Part shown: piece after piece, positions 32,191 through 40,213 of the stretch
Position numbering within the stretch: position 1 is the stretch's first letter
How the letters are laid out: each line of letters starts with the position of its first letter
Assembly (NCBI GenBank): GCA_016212825.1
Contig: JACRDS010000096.1
Span: 1-45,623, forward strand
Source: Elusimicrobiota bacterium
GTDB lineage: Bacteria; Elusimicrobiota; Elusimicrobia; UBA1565; UBA9628
Reading direction: 5' to 3'
Length of the DNA: 45,623 bases
Translations under genes and position numbers: made by a program
Notes under the pieces: generated by a model
What the model saw: only the letters and a program-made list of their open reading frames with translations
What the model was told of the DNA's origin: nothing
Database searches by the model: none

Positions 32191-32198
32191 AGCCGGCC
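32178..32198. other. Short hairpin between convergent genes
   Basis: GGCCGG (32178-32183) and CCGGCC (32193-32198) flank 9 nt that include the radical SAM stop codon. It sits in the convergent gap before the minus-strand binding-protein gene. With no U-run on either strand, it is at best a weak bidirectional transcription barrier. Confidence 0.25.
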
Positions 32199-32203
32199 GG
32201 ACG

Positions 32204-33403
32204 TCAGAATGCCGGCCGCGGGGGAGCCGCCTTCCCGCCGAGCCCCGCATTCTCCATGGCTTGCAAGATCAGGCTGTTGTCTATGAAATCCCGCAGCGGG
32301 AAATCCTGGCTGTCGATGACGCCATGCTTGCGGAGCAGCCTCGCCGTCTCGCGCAGCAGGGCGCTGTCGACTGTCGGAGGGATGTCGTACTGCGGGTAGT
32401 TCAATCCGAAGATGTTGGCGGCCATCTGCAGGCCTTTGCCCCCCGGCTTGGTCCGCTCCCTGTAATCCAAGCCGTGCTCATATCGGATGCGGCGGATATA
32501 GACCTCCAGGAAGGCGATGAGCCGCTCCCGGTCCTCCGCGAGGGCGCTTTTCCGGCAGACCAGCAGGGCCTGGGACAACTCCGGATTGCTCCACTCGTGG
32601 AGGGGGCGGATGATATCGAACGCGCCGATCATGCCGGGGACGCTCATCAGGTGGAAGTATCCTCCGTCGATGACCCCGTTGGCGATTCCCGCTTTCATCT
32701 CGTCTTCGAGTACCTGGTCGGCGATGAGCACCTTGTTCTTGGGAAGCGCGGATTTCTCAGCCAGACTCCGGGGCAGCGCCGGCAGTTGCAGGACGGCGGC
32801 CTGGAGGTCGACCCCCGCCTGCTCCAGATACTCCTTCAGGGAGATCGAATCCCCGGCCCCGGCTCGCCGCGACACCAGGACCTTCCCGAGGTAGTCTCTC
32901 GGCTGTTTGGCGCGCAGGCCCTTGCGCATCAGGAATACATGCCCGGAATGACCCTTGACGTCGTGGCCCAGTTCCGCGATGGCGACGATGGGCTTGCCGT
33001 CATGAATCGCGGCGACAAAGGAACTCTCTCCCACCATGGCAAGATCGAATTTCCCCTCCAGCAAAGCGGCGATGAGTTCCGTCCCCCGGACCTTGCCGAT
33101 GATCTCCGTCCCGCCCTTGTTGAAATCCCGGATCGATGGAGGCACCAGCCTATAGTCCTGCCGGCGCAGGTCCCTGGAGAAGAACTCGACGCGCAGTCCG
33201 CGCTTCTTGAATTCGTGCCGCTCGTAGGCGCGCATCAGAAGGGCCGTGCGTCCGCCGTGGAAGTAGCCGACCCGGAGCGCCTTGCCGTCGGCGCGATTGC
33301 AGGCAAGGACGGAGCAAAGCCCAATGACCGTCAGAAGGACGACTGGGCTCCCGTCGGCGGTCCGGAGGAACCAGCGCATAGGCCATGCTATGAATTTCCT
33401 CAT
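32204..33403 (-). CDS. Orphan SsuA/NMT1-type substrate-binding lipoprotein
   Basis: The 399-residue protein has a long N-terminal region with a lipoprotein signal (VVLLTVIGLCSVLAC) and a periplasmic binding fold: LRVGYFHGGRTALLMRAYERHEF, ELIAALLEGKFDLAMVGESSF, and KVLVSRRAGAGDSISLKEYLEQAGV. It ends with a helical ligand-domain tail. It is longer than its counterpart at 3063-4037 and only distantly alike. No permease or ATPase gene is next to it, so it either feeds the importer at 1549-3109 or works as a sensor or scavenger. It lies 72 bp downstream of the sulfatase-fold gene on the same strand and may be co-transcribed with it. An in-frame ATG nine codons in (MRWFLRT) is an alternative start. 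Confidence 0.82.
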   Translation of the reverse strand: MRKFIAWPMRWFLRTADGSPVVLLTVIGLCSVLACNRADGKALRVGYFHGGRTALLMRAYERHEFKKRGLRVEFFSRDLRRQDYRLVPPSIRDFNKGGTEIIGKVRGTELIAALLEGKFDLAMVGESSFVAAIHDGKPIVAIAELGHDVKGHSGHVFLMRKGLRAKQPRDYLGKVLVSRRAGAGDSISLKEYLEQAGVDLQAAVLQLPALPRSLAEKSALPKNKVLIADQVLEDEMKAGIANGVIDGGYFHLMSVPGMIGAFDIIRPLHEWSNPELSQALLVCRKSALAEDRERLIAFLEVYIRRIRYEHGLDYRERTKPGGKGLQMAANIFGLNYPQYDIPPTVDSALLRETARLLRKHGVIDSQDFPLRDFIDNSLILQAMENAGLGGKAAPPRPAF

Positions 33404-33475
33404 CTCTGCAGCAACCGGCCGGGGCAGGCGGCAGGGTGGATCTTTAGAAGAAATAGCCGGCTCCGGCGGACCCGA

Positions 33476-35035
33476 TTACCAGTAGCCGTGCTTTCGGGCG
33501 TCCTCGAGAAGCTGCTTTGGGACCGGCGCCGTCTTCGGGAGCCGCGGGTTGAAGGCTTTGGCCTGCGCCGTCCAGGCTGCGAGGTCTCGACGCATCCTCT
33601 GCACCAGGTCGGGTTTGGCCGCGGCGAGGTTGCGCGATTCTTCCGGGTCTTCGTCGATGCGGTAGAGCTCGACCATCTCCTTGGGCGGTTTGGGGCCCAT
33701 GCGCAGGAGGCGGCGCAGAGCCGCCCGCCAGGCGGTCTGCGGATAGGTGACTTCGCGGATGAACTTCCATTCGCGGCTCCGCATGGACTCGTTGATGCTT
33801 GTCACCCGGAAGGGGGCGGACTGCCACATGAAGGGGAGTCCCGCGTAGACGTATTCATGTCGCGCGGTCCCTCCCCAGACGAGGGGAGACAGGTCCTTCC
33901 CCGCGATCCGATTGGGGAGCCGGACCCCGAGGAGGCGGGCCAGGGTCGGAGCCACATCTGTCAGTTCGACGAGTCCGGCGACCCGCCGGCCCCGGACACC
34001 GGGGAGCCTCATGAGGAGGGGGACGTGGACGACGTCATCATAGAGCGTGCCGCGGGTCGCGCCGGCGCGGCCGAACTGGCCGTGCTTGGCAAACATCTCC
34101 CCATGTTCCGCCATGATGACGACGATGGTTTTGTCCAGCAAAGGCTTCCCCAAGGATGAGATGAAGCCTGCTGCCTGGGCGTCTCCGGCCAGGATTGTCT
34201 CGTCGTAGAGGTCCTGCAGCTGGTTCAGGTCGGCCTCGGTGAGATGGACTTTCTGGGGGGCTTCGTTTGTGCATGAATCGCCGCGGGGGAACACCGGGCA
34301 GCGGCTTGCATAGTAGGTCTCGAAACGGTCCCGGCGGGGTCTCCAGGTCCCGCGCACGCAGCGGGCGGCATCCACCGTCAGTCCCTTTGCCCGGGGATTG
34401 CTGAAGGTCCCTCGGACGGAATCAGGGGGAGAGAATGGACAGTGTGAGTCGTAGCCGTGGACGAAGAGAAAAAATCTGCGGCTCCTGTTGCGCCGGAGCC
34501 AGTCCTTTGCCTGTCGAAGAGAGGTCCCCAGGCGGGTGAAGTTCGGGTTCGAGTCTGTCTCCTGGAACCCGCGCATGGTGCTGAATCCCTTGTAGTAATC
34601 CAGCCCGCCGGTGAATGCGGCTGTCCGGTATCCGTTGTCGCGGAACAGCTCCGGCAGGGTCCGGATCTCCGGGTCGAGGACGTTCTCATGGAGGCGATGG
34701 ACTATCTTGTGGCTGTACGGATAGAGGGCTGTGAAGACGGACGCGGCCACGGGAAGGGTCCAGGAGGCGGGGGAGAAAGCGTCCTGGAAGACCAGGAATT
34801 CATCGGCGATGGCGTCCAACCCGGGCGTGGTCCGGCGGGCGTAGCCGTAGAGGCTCATGTGCTGAGTCCCGACGTTGCCCAAAGAGAGGATGATGACATT
34901 GTAGCCGGCGTAAGCCCCAGGTGACGGCGGGACGGAGGCGTACGCGGGATGCGTGCAGGCCAGCGGGAAGCTGAGCGCCGTCAGCGCCAGCGGGACGATC
35001 CGCAGAAAGGCGTTCCGGGATTTCGGTATGACCAT
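33476..35035 (-). CDS. Secreted sulfatase-fold protein with altered metal ligands
   Basis: The 519-residue protein has a signal sequence (about 1-33) and the full sulfatase fold. The N-terminal metal strand reads NVIILSLGNVGTQHMSLYGY instead of ..IDTLRADH, so the first Asp is missing. The elbow SPASWTLPVAASVFTALYP keeps Thr at the nucleophile position, and the later site reads VIMAEHGEMFAKHG with Asp replaced by Glu. Two of the metal ligands are therefore changed and hydrolytic activity is doubtful. The middle has three extra Cys (AARCVRGTW, SRCPVFPRGDSCTNE). The C-terminus ends HGYW, like the GYW of the 7929-9026 protein. ATG 35035 is 28 bp from the divergent SGNH start. Confidence 0.82.
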   Translation of the reverse strand: MVIPKSRNAFLRIVPLALTALSFPLACTHPAYASVPPSPGAYAGYNVIILSLGNVGTQHMSLYGYARRTTPGLDAIADEFLVFQDAFSPASWTLPVAASVFTALYPYSHKIVHRLHENVLDPEIRTLPELFRDNGYRTAAFTGGLDYYKGFSTMRGFQETDSNPNFTRLGTSLRQAKDWLRRNRSRRFFLFVHGYDSHCPFSPPDSVRGTFSNPRAKGLTVDAARCVRGTWRPRRDRFETYYASRCPVFPRGDSCTNEAPQKVHLTEADLNQLQDLYDETILAGDAQAAGFISSLGKPLLDKTIVVIMAEHGEMFAKHGQFGRAGATRGTLYDDVVHVPLLMRLPGVRGRRVAGLVELTDVAPTLARLLGVRLPNRIAGKDLSPLVWGGTARHEYVYAGLPFMWQSAPFRVTSINESMRSREWKFIREVTYPQTAWRAALRRLLRMGPKPPKEMVELYRIDEDPEESRNLAAAKPDLVQRMRRDLAAWTAQAKAFNPRLPKTAPVPKQLLEDARKHGYW

Positions 35036-35044
35036 GGAATCCGA

Positions 35045-35052
35045 AATATACT
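35045..35052. promoter_or_regulatory. Overlapping divergent -10 boxes in a 28-bp intergenic gap
   Basis: AATATACT gives TATATT on the minus strand, 9 nt from the sulfatase-fold ATG 35035, and TATACT (35047-35052) on the plus strand, 11 nt from the SGNH ATG 35064. Leaders would be only a few nucleotides long. Earlier plus-strand ATGs at 35028 and 35034 would overlap the divergent gene and leave no promoter. Confidence 0.42.
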
Positions 35053-35063
35053 ACATTTTGGTC

Positions 35064-36812
35064 ATGCGGCCACCAGCTGGCGCAGGCTTGGCGCGCGCCC
35101 TCTTATACATCCTCTGCGTCGGAGCCGCGCTTATCGGCGTGGATGCGCTCCTCTACCGGCGCTATCTGCGCGCCACATGGACTCCTCCGCCCAGAAGGGC
35201 CTTCGTCAAACCCGTCCGTCACGTGCCGTATCGGACCCTGCTGCGGCTGGGCTGGCTGGATGCGGGCCAGGACAGCTCCTTCGTCCGCTTCGCCATGAAG
35301 AAGCCGCCGGGCGTGGTGCGCATCGGCTGCGTGGGGGATTCCTTCACTTACGGCACCGAGACCGGCCGCTCCGAGGACTACCCCACGATCCTGCAGCGAC
35401 TGTTCCGGGAGCGGGGCTACCCGCAGGTCGAGGTCATCAATTTTGGGAGCGGTTGGTACGGCTTCCAGCAGGCTTTCACTTTCTGGGACGATGTCGCCCG
35501 CCGCTTCGATTTGGACTACGTCCTGCTGGGCCCAAAGACATTCTTCCCCGGCCGGGACACCACGTTCGACCATGCCTCCCCCGCGACCATCTATCTCCTC
35601 CACGCGCGGCATGTGCTCGAAGGGCAGGGCCCCCGCTTCGTCGAGGTGGCGGGCGACACCTTCGAGGATCGCGCGGCGGCCTACAGGAGCTTCATCCCGT
35701 CTTGGCGCTACTTGCGCTACGACCGGCGGGCGCCCGCTTTCCTGGCCTGCCTGATCCCGCGCGGCCGGGAGCTGCGCAATCCTTTCTACTACTACCGCGG
35801 AGACCTCGAAGAGGAAGCGCGGGAGATATATCGCCGGCTCCTGCGGCGGATGACTGACAGCGGGACGCAGATCGTCCTGGGGAATTATGAGCCGCGCATC
35901 GTGGAGCTAGGGCGGGACCTCCGCCGCGGCAATCTCCATCCTGCGAGGCTCGAGGAGGTCTGTGGTTTCCCGTATCGTGCGCCCAAGAACCACGGCAGTC
36001 CCGCGGGCAACCGCCTCCTGGCGGAACAGTTCTTCGCGATCCTCACCGGCCGGGCCCGGGTGGTCCTGCCGCTCCTCGCTTTCGGGCCCCTGAAACCGTC
36101 CGCGGCCCCTTCCGCATCCGCCTCGGCCACGTCTCTCGATGTCTATGAGCGGGTCGGCATGGGCCTGGAGGACCGCCGGCCCTGGCGCTTCGTGGAGGTC
36201 GGAAGCGGCACGCTTTCCCGGGATCTGCCCGTTGATTTCATCCGGAAGGGGCGCATCAGGTCGCTGCTCCTTCTCCAGGCGGCGGAGCAGCTCCTGCCGG
36301 AGGCCGCGTTCTATCCGCTCCCGTTCGACATCCGGGAAGGGATGCCTTTGACCCTGCGGTCTTCGCACGGAGACATCGTATTAGGGAGGGTCTCCCTTTT
36401 GAGGCCGGACCTCCAGCTGGGCGTCGTGGATCTGAGCGGAGCGCTGGCCATGGCCCATCCCCATTTCAAGGATATCGGCGTCGTCTATCGGGCCAGGCAG
36501 CCGCTGGGGCGGTTCCTGCCCGGGAGGGTCTACCTGGGGGAGCAGGCGCTTTTCGGGGCGGGGGGGCCGGATCGCGAGGGACAGATCGGGCTGTATCCCA
36601 TCCGCAGGAGGTTCATCCAGATATACCCTCCCCCCGACCTTTTGGGCCGGACGCTCGCGCGTCGTGAGGGTCTGTTGACCCTCCGATTCGAGTCGTCCCA
36701 CGGGGCGCGCGTCGTGGTCCCGCTGGCGGCCTGGAGGCGCGCCGGCAAGGGCCTGGTCGTGGATTTCGACGGCCCCGGCCTCCGGCATCCGATCAGGAGG
36801 CCGGGCGGGTGA
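35064..36812 (+). CDS. Membrane-anchored SGNH/GDSL hydrolase with a C-terminal extension
   Basis: The 582-residue protein has one N-terminal membrane helix (about 9-28) and an SGNH hydrolase domain (about 85-350). It contains block I GCVGDSFTYGTE (Ser93), VEVINFGSGWYGFQQAF for the Gly block, and PKNHGSPAGNRLLAEQFF with the catalytic His near 315. The Asn block is less clear. SGNH enzymes are esterases or O-acyltransferases on glycans and lipids. The extra 200-residue C-terminal region (about 365-582), rich in beta strands, has no match I recognise; it contains repeated LxLRxSHG-type strands (LTLRSSHGDIVLGRVSLL and LTLRFESSHGARVVVPL) that suggest an internal duplication. The stop overlaps the next GTG start by 4 bp. 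Confidence 0.82.
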   Translation: MRPPAGAGLARALLYILCVGAALIGVDALLYRRYLRATWTPPPRRAFVKPVRHVPYRTLLRLGWLDAGQDSSFVRFAMKKPPGVVRIGCVGDSFTYGTETGRSEDYPTILQRLFRERGYPQVEVINFGSGWYGFQQAFTFWDDVARRFDLDYVLLGPKTFFPGRDTTFDHASPATIYLLHARHVLEGQGPRFVEVAGDTFEDRAAAYRSFIPSWRYLRYDRRAPAFLACLIPRGRELRNPFYYYRGDLEEEAREIYRRLLRRMTDSGTQIVLGNYEPRIVELGRDLRRGNLHPARLEEVCGFPYRAPKNHGSPAGNRLLAEQFFAILTGRARVVLPLLAFGPLKPSAAPSASASATSLDVYERVGMGLEDRRPWRFVEVGSGTLSRDLPVDFIRKGRIRSLLLLQAAEQLLPEAAFYPLPFDIREGMPLTLRSSHGDIVLGRVSLLRPDLQLGVVDLSGALAMAHPHFKDIGVVYRARQPLGRFLPGRVYLGEQALFGAGGPDREGQIGLYPIRRRFIQIYPPPDLLGRTLARREGLLTLRFESSHGARVVVPLAAWRRAGKGLVVDFDGPGLRHPIRRPGG

Positions 36813-37939
36813 GTCTGCAGAGGGACAAGCAGAAGGCCTGGGAGGAATTCCTGGCCTGCCGCGAACGGGTTTCGAGCGGGCCCTTCCGGGCCTCGATCGA
36901 GGTCACGCGCAACTGCGGCCTGCGCTGCAGCATGTGCGCCCAGGCGTGGCGGCCCGAGTACCGCCGCCGCGATCCGGCGTTCGACATGACGCCGGCGGTG
37001 TTCGAGGCGGTCGCGCGCGAGTTGTTCCCGCTGCTGGAGCGGGTGAATCTCCAAGGCTACGGCGAGACCACCGTTTCCGCGCACTGGCCTCGGATCCTCG
37101 ACCTCTGCGAGCCTTTCGCGGGGAGGATGCGGTTCGAGATCGTCACCAACCTGATCCGGCAGGATGAGCGGATGTGGCGCAGGCTGCTGCGCATGGGTTT
37201 CGAGATATTCGCCTCGTGCGACGGCGCCACGGAGGAGACCTTCCAGGACATTCGAGCGGGGGCCAGGCTCTCGTCGCTCATCGGCAATCTGGAAGCTCTG
37301 TCCCGCGCCCGGGAGGACGGCGGCGGCCGCCGGCCGGCGCTGCTGGTGACCCTGCAGAGGCGCAACGCGGATGAGATGCCGCTCTTCGTGGACCTGGCGG
37401 CCCGGACCGGGGCCGGGCGCGTCATCTTCTCGACCGTGGCCGCGGCGAACGGCTGGCGGGGCGCCGTGGAAGCCGCGGCAGCCTGGGCGCGCCTGCGCCC
37501 GCCGCGGGTGCGGACCATCCACAGCCTGCCGCGGGAGGAACTGGCGGATCTGGTCGGACGGACCTTGGCCCGCTCCCGGGAATTGGGCATCCCGGTCCAG
37601 TTCACGGACGCGGCTCTCGACGAGCGGGCCGCGCGGCCCGCGGCGCCCCTGGCGCGCCTGGGCCGAGAGGCCGGGATCGCCCAGAGCATCAAGGTCTGCG
37701 CGCACCAGCGCTGCTTCAAGCCCTATTCGACCGTCGTGGTCAATTATCGGGGCGACGTGGGCCTGTGCAACCACCTGCTCAGCGACGAGCACTGGGAGCA
37801 GATGGGCAATCTGCTCCGCGACCCTCTCGAGAAGATATGGAACTCGGACCGCTACCGCTTGGCGCGCGGGCGTCTGGCGCGGGGCGAGCCCCTGGGGGCG
37901 GCCTGCCGGTGGTGTCATTCCTTCCGGATCGGCGAATAG
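36809..37939 (+). CDS. Radical SAM protein with SPASM-like C terminus
   Basis: The 376-residue protein has C36-x3-C40-x2-C43 (CGLRCSMC), the glycine-rich NLQGYGETTVS, VTNLIRQDERMW and SCDGATEETFQDIR. The C-terminal Cys set (VCAHQRCFKPYSTVVVNYRGDVGLCNH and CRWC) is typical of SPASM proteins, which bind auxiliary iron-sulfur clusters and modify peptides or other substrates. GTG 36809 is supported by AGGAGG eight bases upstream and a GTGA overlap with the SGNH gene. The coupling suggests that the radical SAM and SGNH proteins act in the same pathway. The peptide, sugar or lipid substrate is not evident. Confidence 0.9.
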   Translation: MSLQRDKQKAWEEFLACRERVSSGPFRASIEVTRNCGLRCSMCAQAWRPEYRRRDPAFDMTPAVFEAVARELFPLLERVNLQGYGETTVSAHWPRILDLCEPFAGRMRFEIVTNLIRQDERMWRRLLRMGFEIFASCDGATEETFQDIRAGARLSSLIGNLEALSRAREDGGGRRPALLVTLQRRNADEMPLFVDLAARTGAGRVIFSTVAAANGWRGAVEAAAAWARLRPPRVRTIHSLPREELADLVGRTLARSRELGIPVQFTDAALDERAARPAAPLARLGREAGIAQSIKVCAHQRCFKPYSTVVVNYRGDVGLCNHLLSDEHWEQMGNLLRDPLEKIWNSDRYRLARGRLARGEPLGAACRWCHSFRIGE

Positions 37940-37949
37940 AGATGCTATC

Positions 37950-38117
37950 ATGGAGACCGAGACATTGAGGCCGGCGTCGGGATGGTCCGCGAAATTCAGC
38001 TTCCATATTTTCCGCGCGAGGCGTCTTTCCTGCGCCGGAGGTCCTGCGGAGAAGGGCCGAGCCTGCGCATGCGGGGAAGCCGCCCCCGCGGCCGACGCCG
38101 CTGCTTCGCGCCGATGA
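37950..38117 (+). CDS. Possible small ORF (55 residues, four Cys) after the radical SAM gene
   Basis: Eleven nucleotides after the radical SAM stop, an ATG preceded by a weak AGAGA begins a 55-codon frame: METETLRPASGWSAKFSF.., then a Cys-rich stretch SCAGGPAEKGRACACGEAAP and an Ala/Arg tail. Its stop overlaps the ATGATG start of the cupin gene. The placement would suit a peptide substrate of a SPASM enzyme, but the composition of the tail is what random high-GC frames give. The alternative is that 37940-38113 is simply a 174-bp untranslated gap. Confidence 0.2.
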   Translation: METETLRPASGWSAKFSFHIFRARRLSCAGGPAEKGRACACGEAAPAADAAASRR

Positions 38118-38575
38118 TGCGGGCCGCGATCCTGGCGGCGGCATTGGCGGCCGGGTTCTGCAGCGGCTGCTCGGGGTCGGATGGGCCGCGGTCCGGCGAA
38201 GAGGGGGTCATGTTGTCGTTGGAGGACGTCTTGAGCGGGCCTCCCGCGCTGGAACTGCCCGGCCCCGTCAAGGTGTGGCGTGCCGACAGGGCCTCCGACC
38301 TGGGAGTGTATTACGTCCTTTCCGGCCGGGAGCGGGTCGGTCCGACCCGGCAGGTCCGGGCCGCGCTGCGGATCGTCCTCCTGAAGGGCAAGGCGGAGGT
38401 CCGGGTCGGCGACGTGGTCAAGGTCTCCGATTCCGGGGCTTACGCCGTGGCGCCTCCCGGCACGGTCTGGAGTCTCAAGCGCCTGGGGCCGGAGCCGCTG
38501 GTTTTCTCACTGCTCGTTGCGCCGGATGCCGTGCCGCTGCCGGAGCTGCTGCGCCCCATCCCCCGGGAGCCTTGA
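38114..38575 (+). CDS. Exported cupin-domain protein (probable lipoprotein)
   Basis: Starting at ATG 38114, the 153-residue protein has a signal region (MMRAAILAAALAAGFCSGC) with Cys suitable for lipidation, although the lipobox is imperfect. One cupin barrel follows (about 60-145): LGVYYVLSGRERVG, ALRIVLLKGKAEVRVGDVVKV, GAYAVAPPGTVWSLKRLG and LVFSLLVAPDAVPLPELL. It resembles the membrane-anchored cupin at 23480-23956 strand for strand (LGAYFVELGG, LRIVVLSGRMRVRAGG), so the two are probably paralogues. Metal-binding His residues are missing. The gene's last 69 bp overlap, tail to tail, the end of the flippase gene. Confidence 0.68.
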   Translation: MMRAAILAAALAAGFCSGCSGSDGPRSGEEGVMLSLEDVLSGPPALELPGPVKVWRADRASDLGVYYVLSGRERVGPTRQVRAALRIVLLKGKAEVRVGDVVKVSDSGAYAVAPPGTVWSLKRLGPEPLVFSLLVAPDAVPLPELLRPIPREP

Positions 38576-40114
38576 GCGCAGCGCCGCCCACAGCTTCGCG
38601 AGGGTCATGCGCTCCTCGGCTGCCAGCAGCCGGAAACCGACCGCATAATAGAGGACTGTCGAGATGCCGGCCAGAGTCAGCAGCGTGGGCCAGGCCCAGG
38701 CCCAGCCCCGCAGAGGCCAGAGGAAGAGGACGAACACCCCGCCCGCGGCCAGGGGCCGCAGGACGATCGTTCCCAGATACTCCGCCGGACCCATGGAGAA
38801 AAGGGAGCGACTGACCAGAAGGGCGTAGGGCGGAGCCGTCAGCGCCTGAGCCGTGAGCAGGCCGAGCGCGGCCCCGGTGATGCCGAGCCGAGGGATGAGG
38901 AAGAACCAGGCGCCTACGCTGATGGCGGCTTGGCATATCTGCCAAGCGAGCGCGGAGCTCGGTCGGCCGAGACCGTAGGAGGCGGCCAGGGGCATCGTCC
39001 CCAGCAGATGGAGGAAGTAGGCTGAGAGCAGGAGCCTCAGGGGCCAGGCCCCGCGGCTGGCGAACTCTCCGCCGAGCCAGAGGGTCAGGAACTGCGGCGC
39101 CAGCACGAACAGCAGGGCGAAGCCGGGGATGATCAGCCATAGGGCGAGCTGGCTGCATTGGCGGTAGGCTCTGAGCAGCGTCCCGCGCTCGCCCAGGCCG
39201 GAGAGCTCGCTGAGCAGGGGGAAGGCGGTGATCATGACCGAGTTGGCCAGGATGCCGAAGCGGCGCAGGAGGAATGACGGGATGAGGTAATAGGTCAGCT
39301 GGGTGAGGGGGAAGAAGTAGCCGATGATGGCTTTGTCCCATTGGAAGGACGCGGACCAGGCCAGCTGGGTGAAGAACACGGTGAGGGCGTAACCCGCGAA
39401 GCCGCGCCGGGCCGCGCCCCGGAGCGCCGCAAGGCCCGGCCCACGCGACGCCGGAGGCATCAGCCGCAAGGCCGCGGCCAGGGACGCCAGCGCGACGGTG
39501 AACTGGACCAGGACGAAGAACAGGGCGACGGCGCGCAGCCCGAATCCCAGGCGCAGCAGGATGACGCTCCCGGCGAGCACCAGGCCGTTCTGGGAGAGGG
39601 TCACGAGATTGGCGAGGCCGAACCTCTGTAGGCCCTGGAGCATGGCGACCGCGAATTGGATCCAGGAGAAAAAGACCGATGCTGCCGCGCCGCAGGCGAT
39701 GACCCAGTCGCCGGTCTGCCGCAGCTCCGGGCTGATGTTGAGGAAGTCGTGGGCCAGGGGGGCCCGGAGGAGGAATACGGCCGCGGCCCCTAGGAGGACG
39801 CCGGCGGTGTGCAGAAAGGCGGAGCTGTAGAGGACCTCCCAGACCCGGTCTGTCTCCCCGCAGGCCGTATGCTCCGCGATGAATTTCTGGGTCGCGCTCT
39901 GGGCGCCGAGACTGAGCAGGCTCAGATATCCAGCCAGGATGCCCAGCAATCCGTAGAGGGCGTAGCCCTCGGCACCCAGGCCTTGGAGGAGGCGAGGGAC
40001 CAGCAGGAAGCCCAGGGCCAGGAGGCCGACTTGTCCCAGGAGGTTCCAGGCGACGTTGCTCCCGAAACGGACCGCCCGAGAAGCGCCGGGAGACGATGCG
40101 GCCAAGCCCGTCAT
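38507..40114 (-). CDS. Wzx-like polysaccharide/lipid-linked oligosaccharide flippase
   Basis: The 535-residue protein has about 14 hydrophobic segments in the MVF (Wzx/MviN) superfamily order. It opens with the typical NVAWNLLGQVGLLALGFLLVPRLLQGLGAEGYALYGLLG and contains SLSLGAQSATQKFIAEH-like and WDKAIIGYFFPLTQLTYY segments. These proteins move undecaprenyl-linked oligosaccharides or similar lipids to the periplasmic leaflet. Its presence links the local glycosyltransferases to export of a glycan. ATG 40114 lies 7 nt after TATAAT; ATG 40123 and further upstream frames are alternatives. The C-terminal tail is basic (RQRHGIRRNEQ) and its coding end overlaps the convergent cupin gene by 69 bp. 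Confidence 0.88.
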   Translation of the reverse strand: MTGLAASSPGASRAVRFGSNVAWNLLGQVGLLALGFLLVPRLLQGLGAEGYALYGLLGILAGYLSLLSLGAQSATQKFIAEHTACGETDRVWEVLYSSAFLHTAGVLLGAAAVFLLRAPLAHDFLNISPELRQTGDWVIACGAAASVFFSWIQFAVAMLQGLQRFGLANLVTLSQNGLVLAGSVILLRLGFGLRAVALFFVLVQFTVALASLAAALRLMPPASRGPGLAALRGAARRGFAGYALTVFFTQLAWSASFQWDKAIIGYFFPLTQLTYYLIPSFLLRRFGILANSVMITAFPLLSELSGLGERGTLLRAYRQCSQLALWLIIPGFALLFVLAPQFLTLWLGGEFASRGAWPLRLLLSAYFLHLLGTMPLAASYGLGRPSSALAWQICQAAISVGAWFFLIPRLGITGAALGLLTAQALTAPPYALLVSRSLFSMGPAEYLGTIVLRPLAAGGVFVLFLWPLRGWAWAWPTLLTLAGISTVLYYAVGFRLLAAEERMTLAKLWAALRSRLPGDGAQQLRQRHGIRRNEQ

Positions 40115-40121
40115 CACCGGC

Positions 40122-40127
40122 ATTATA
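40122..40127 (-). promoter_or_regulatory. TATAAT -10 box of the flippase gene
   Basis: On the minus strand TATAAT is followed by 7 nt and ATG 40114, and it overlaps an upstream ATG at 40123. If used as a -10 box, only the 40114 start could lie within the transcript, giving a leaderless mRNA. No Shine-Dalgarno sequence precedes either ATG. Confidence 0.4.
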
Positions 40128-40213
40128 AGAGGAAATCCCGCTTGTTGTCCAGCCAGGAGGCCGCGCGAGACGGGGCGCCCCAATTTTGATATCTTCTATG
40201 CGCGGTGTCCCTG

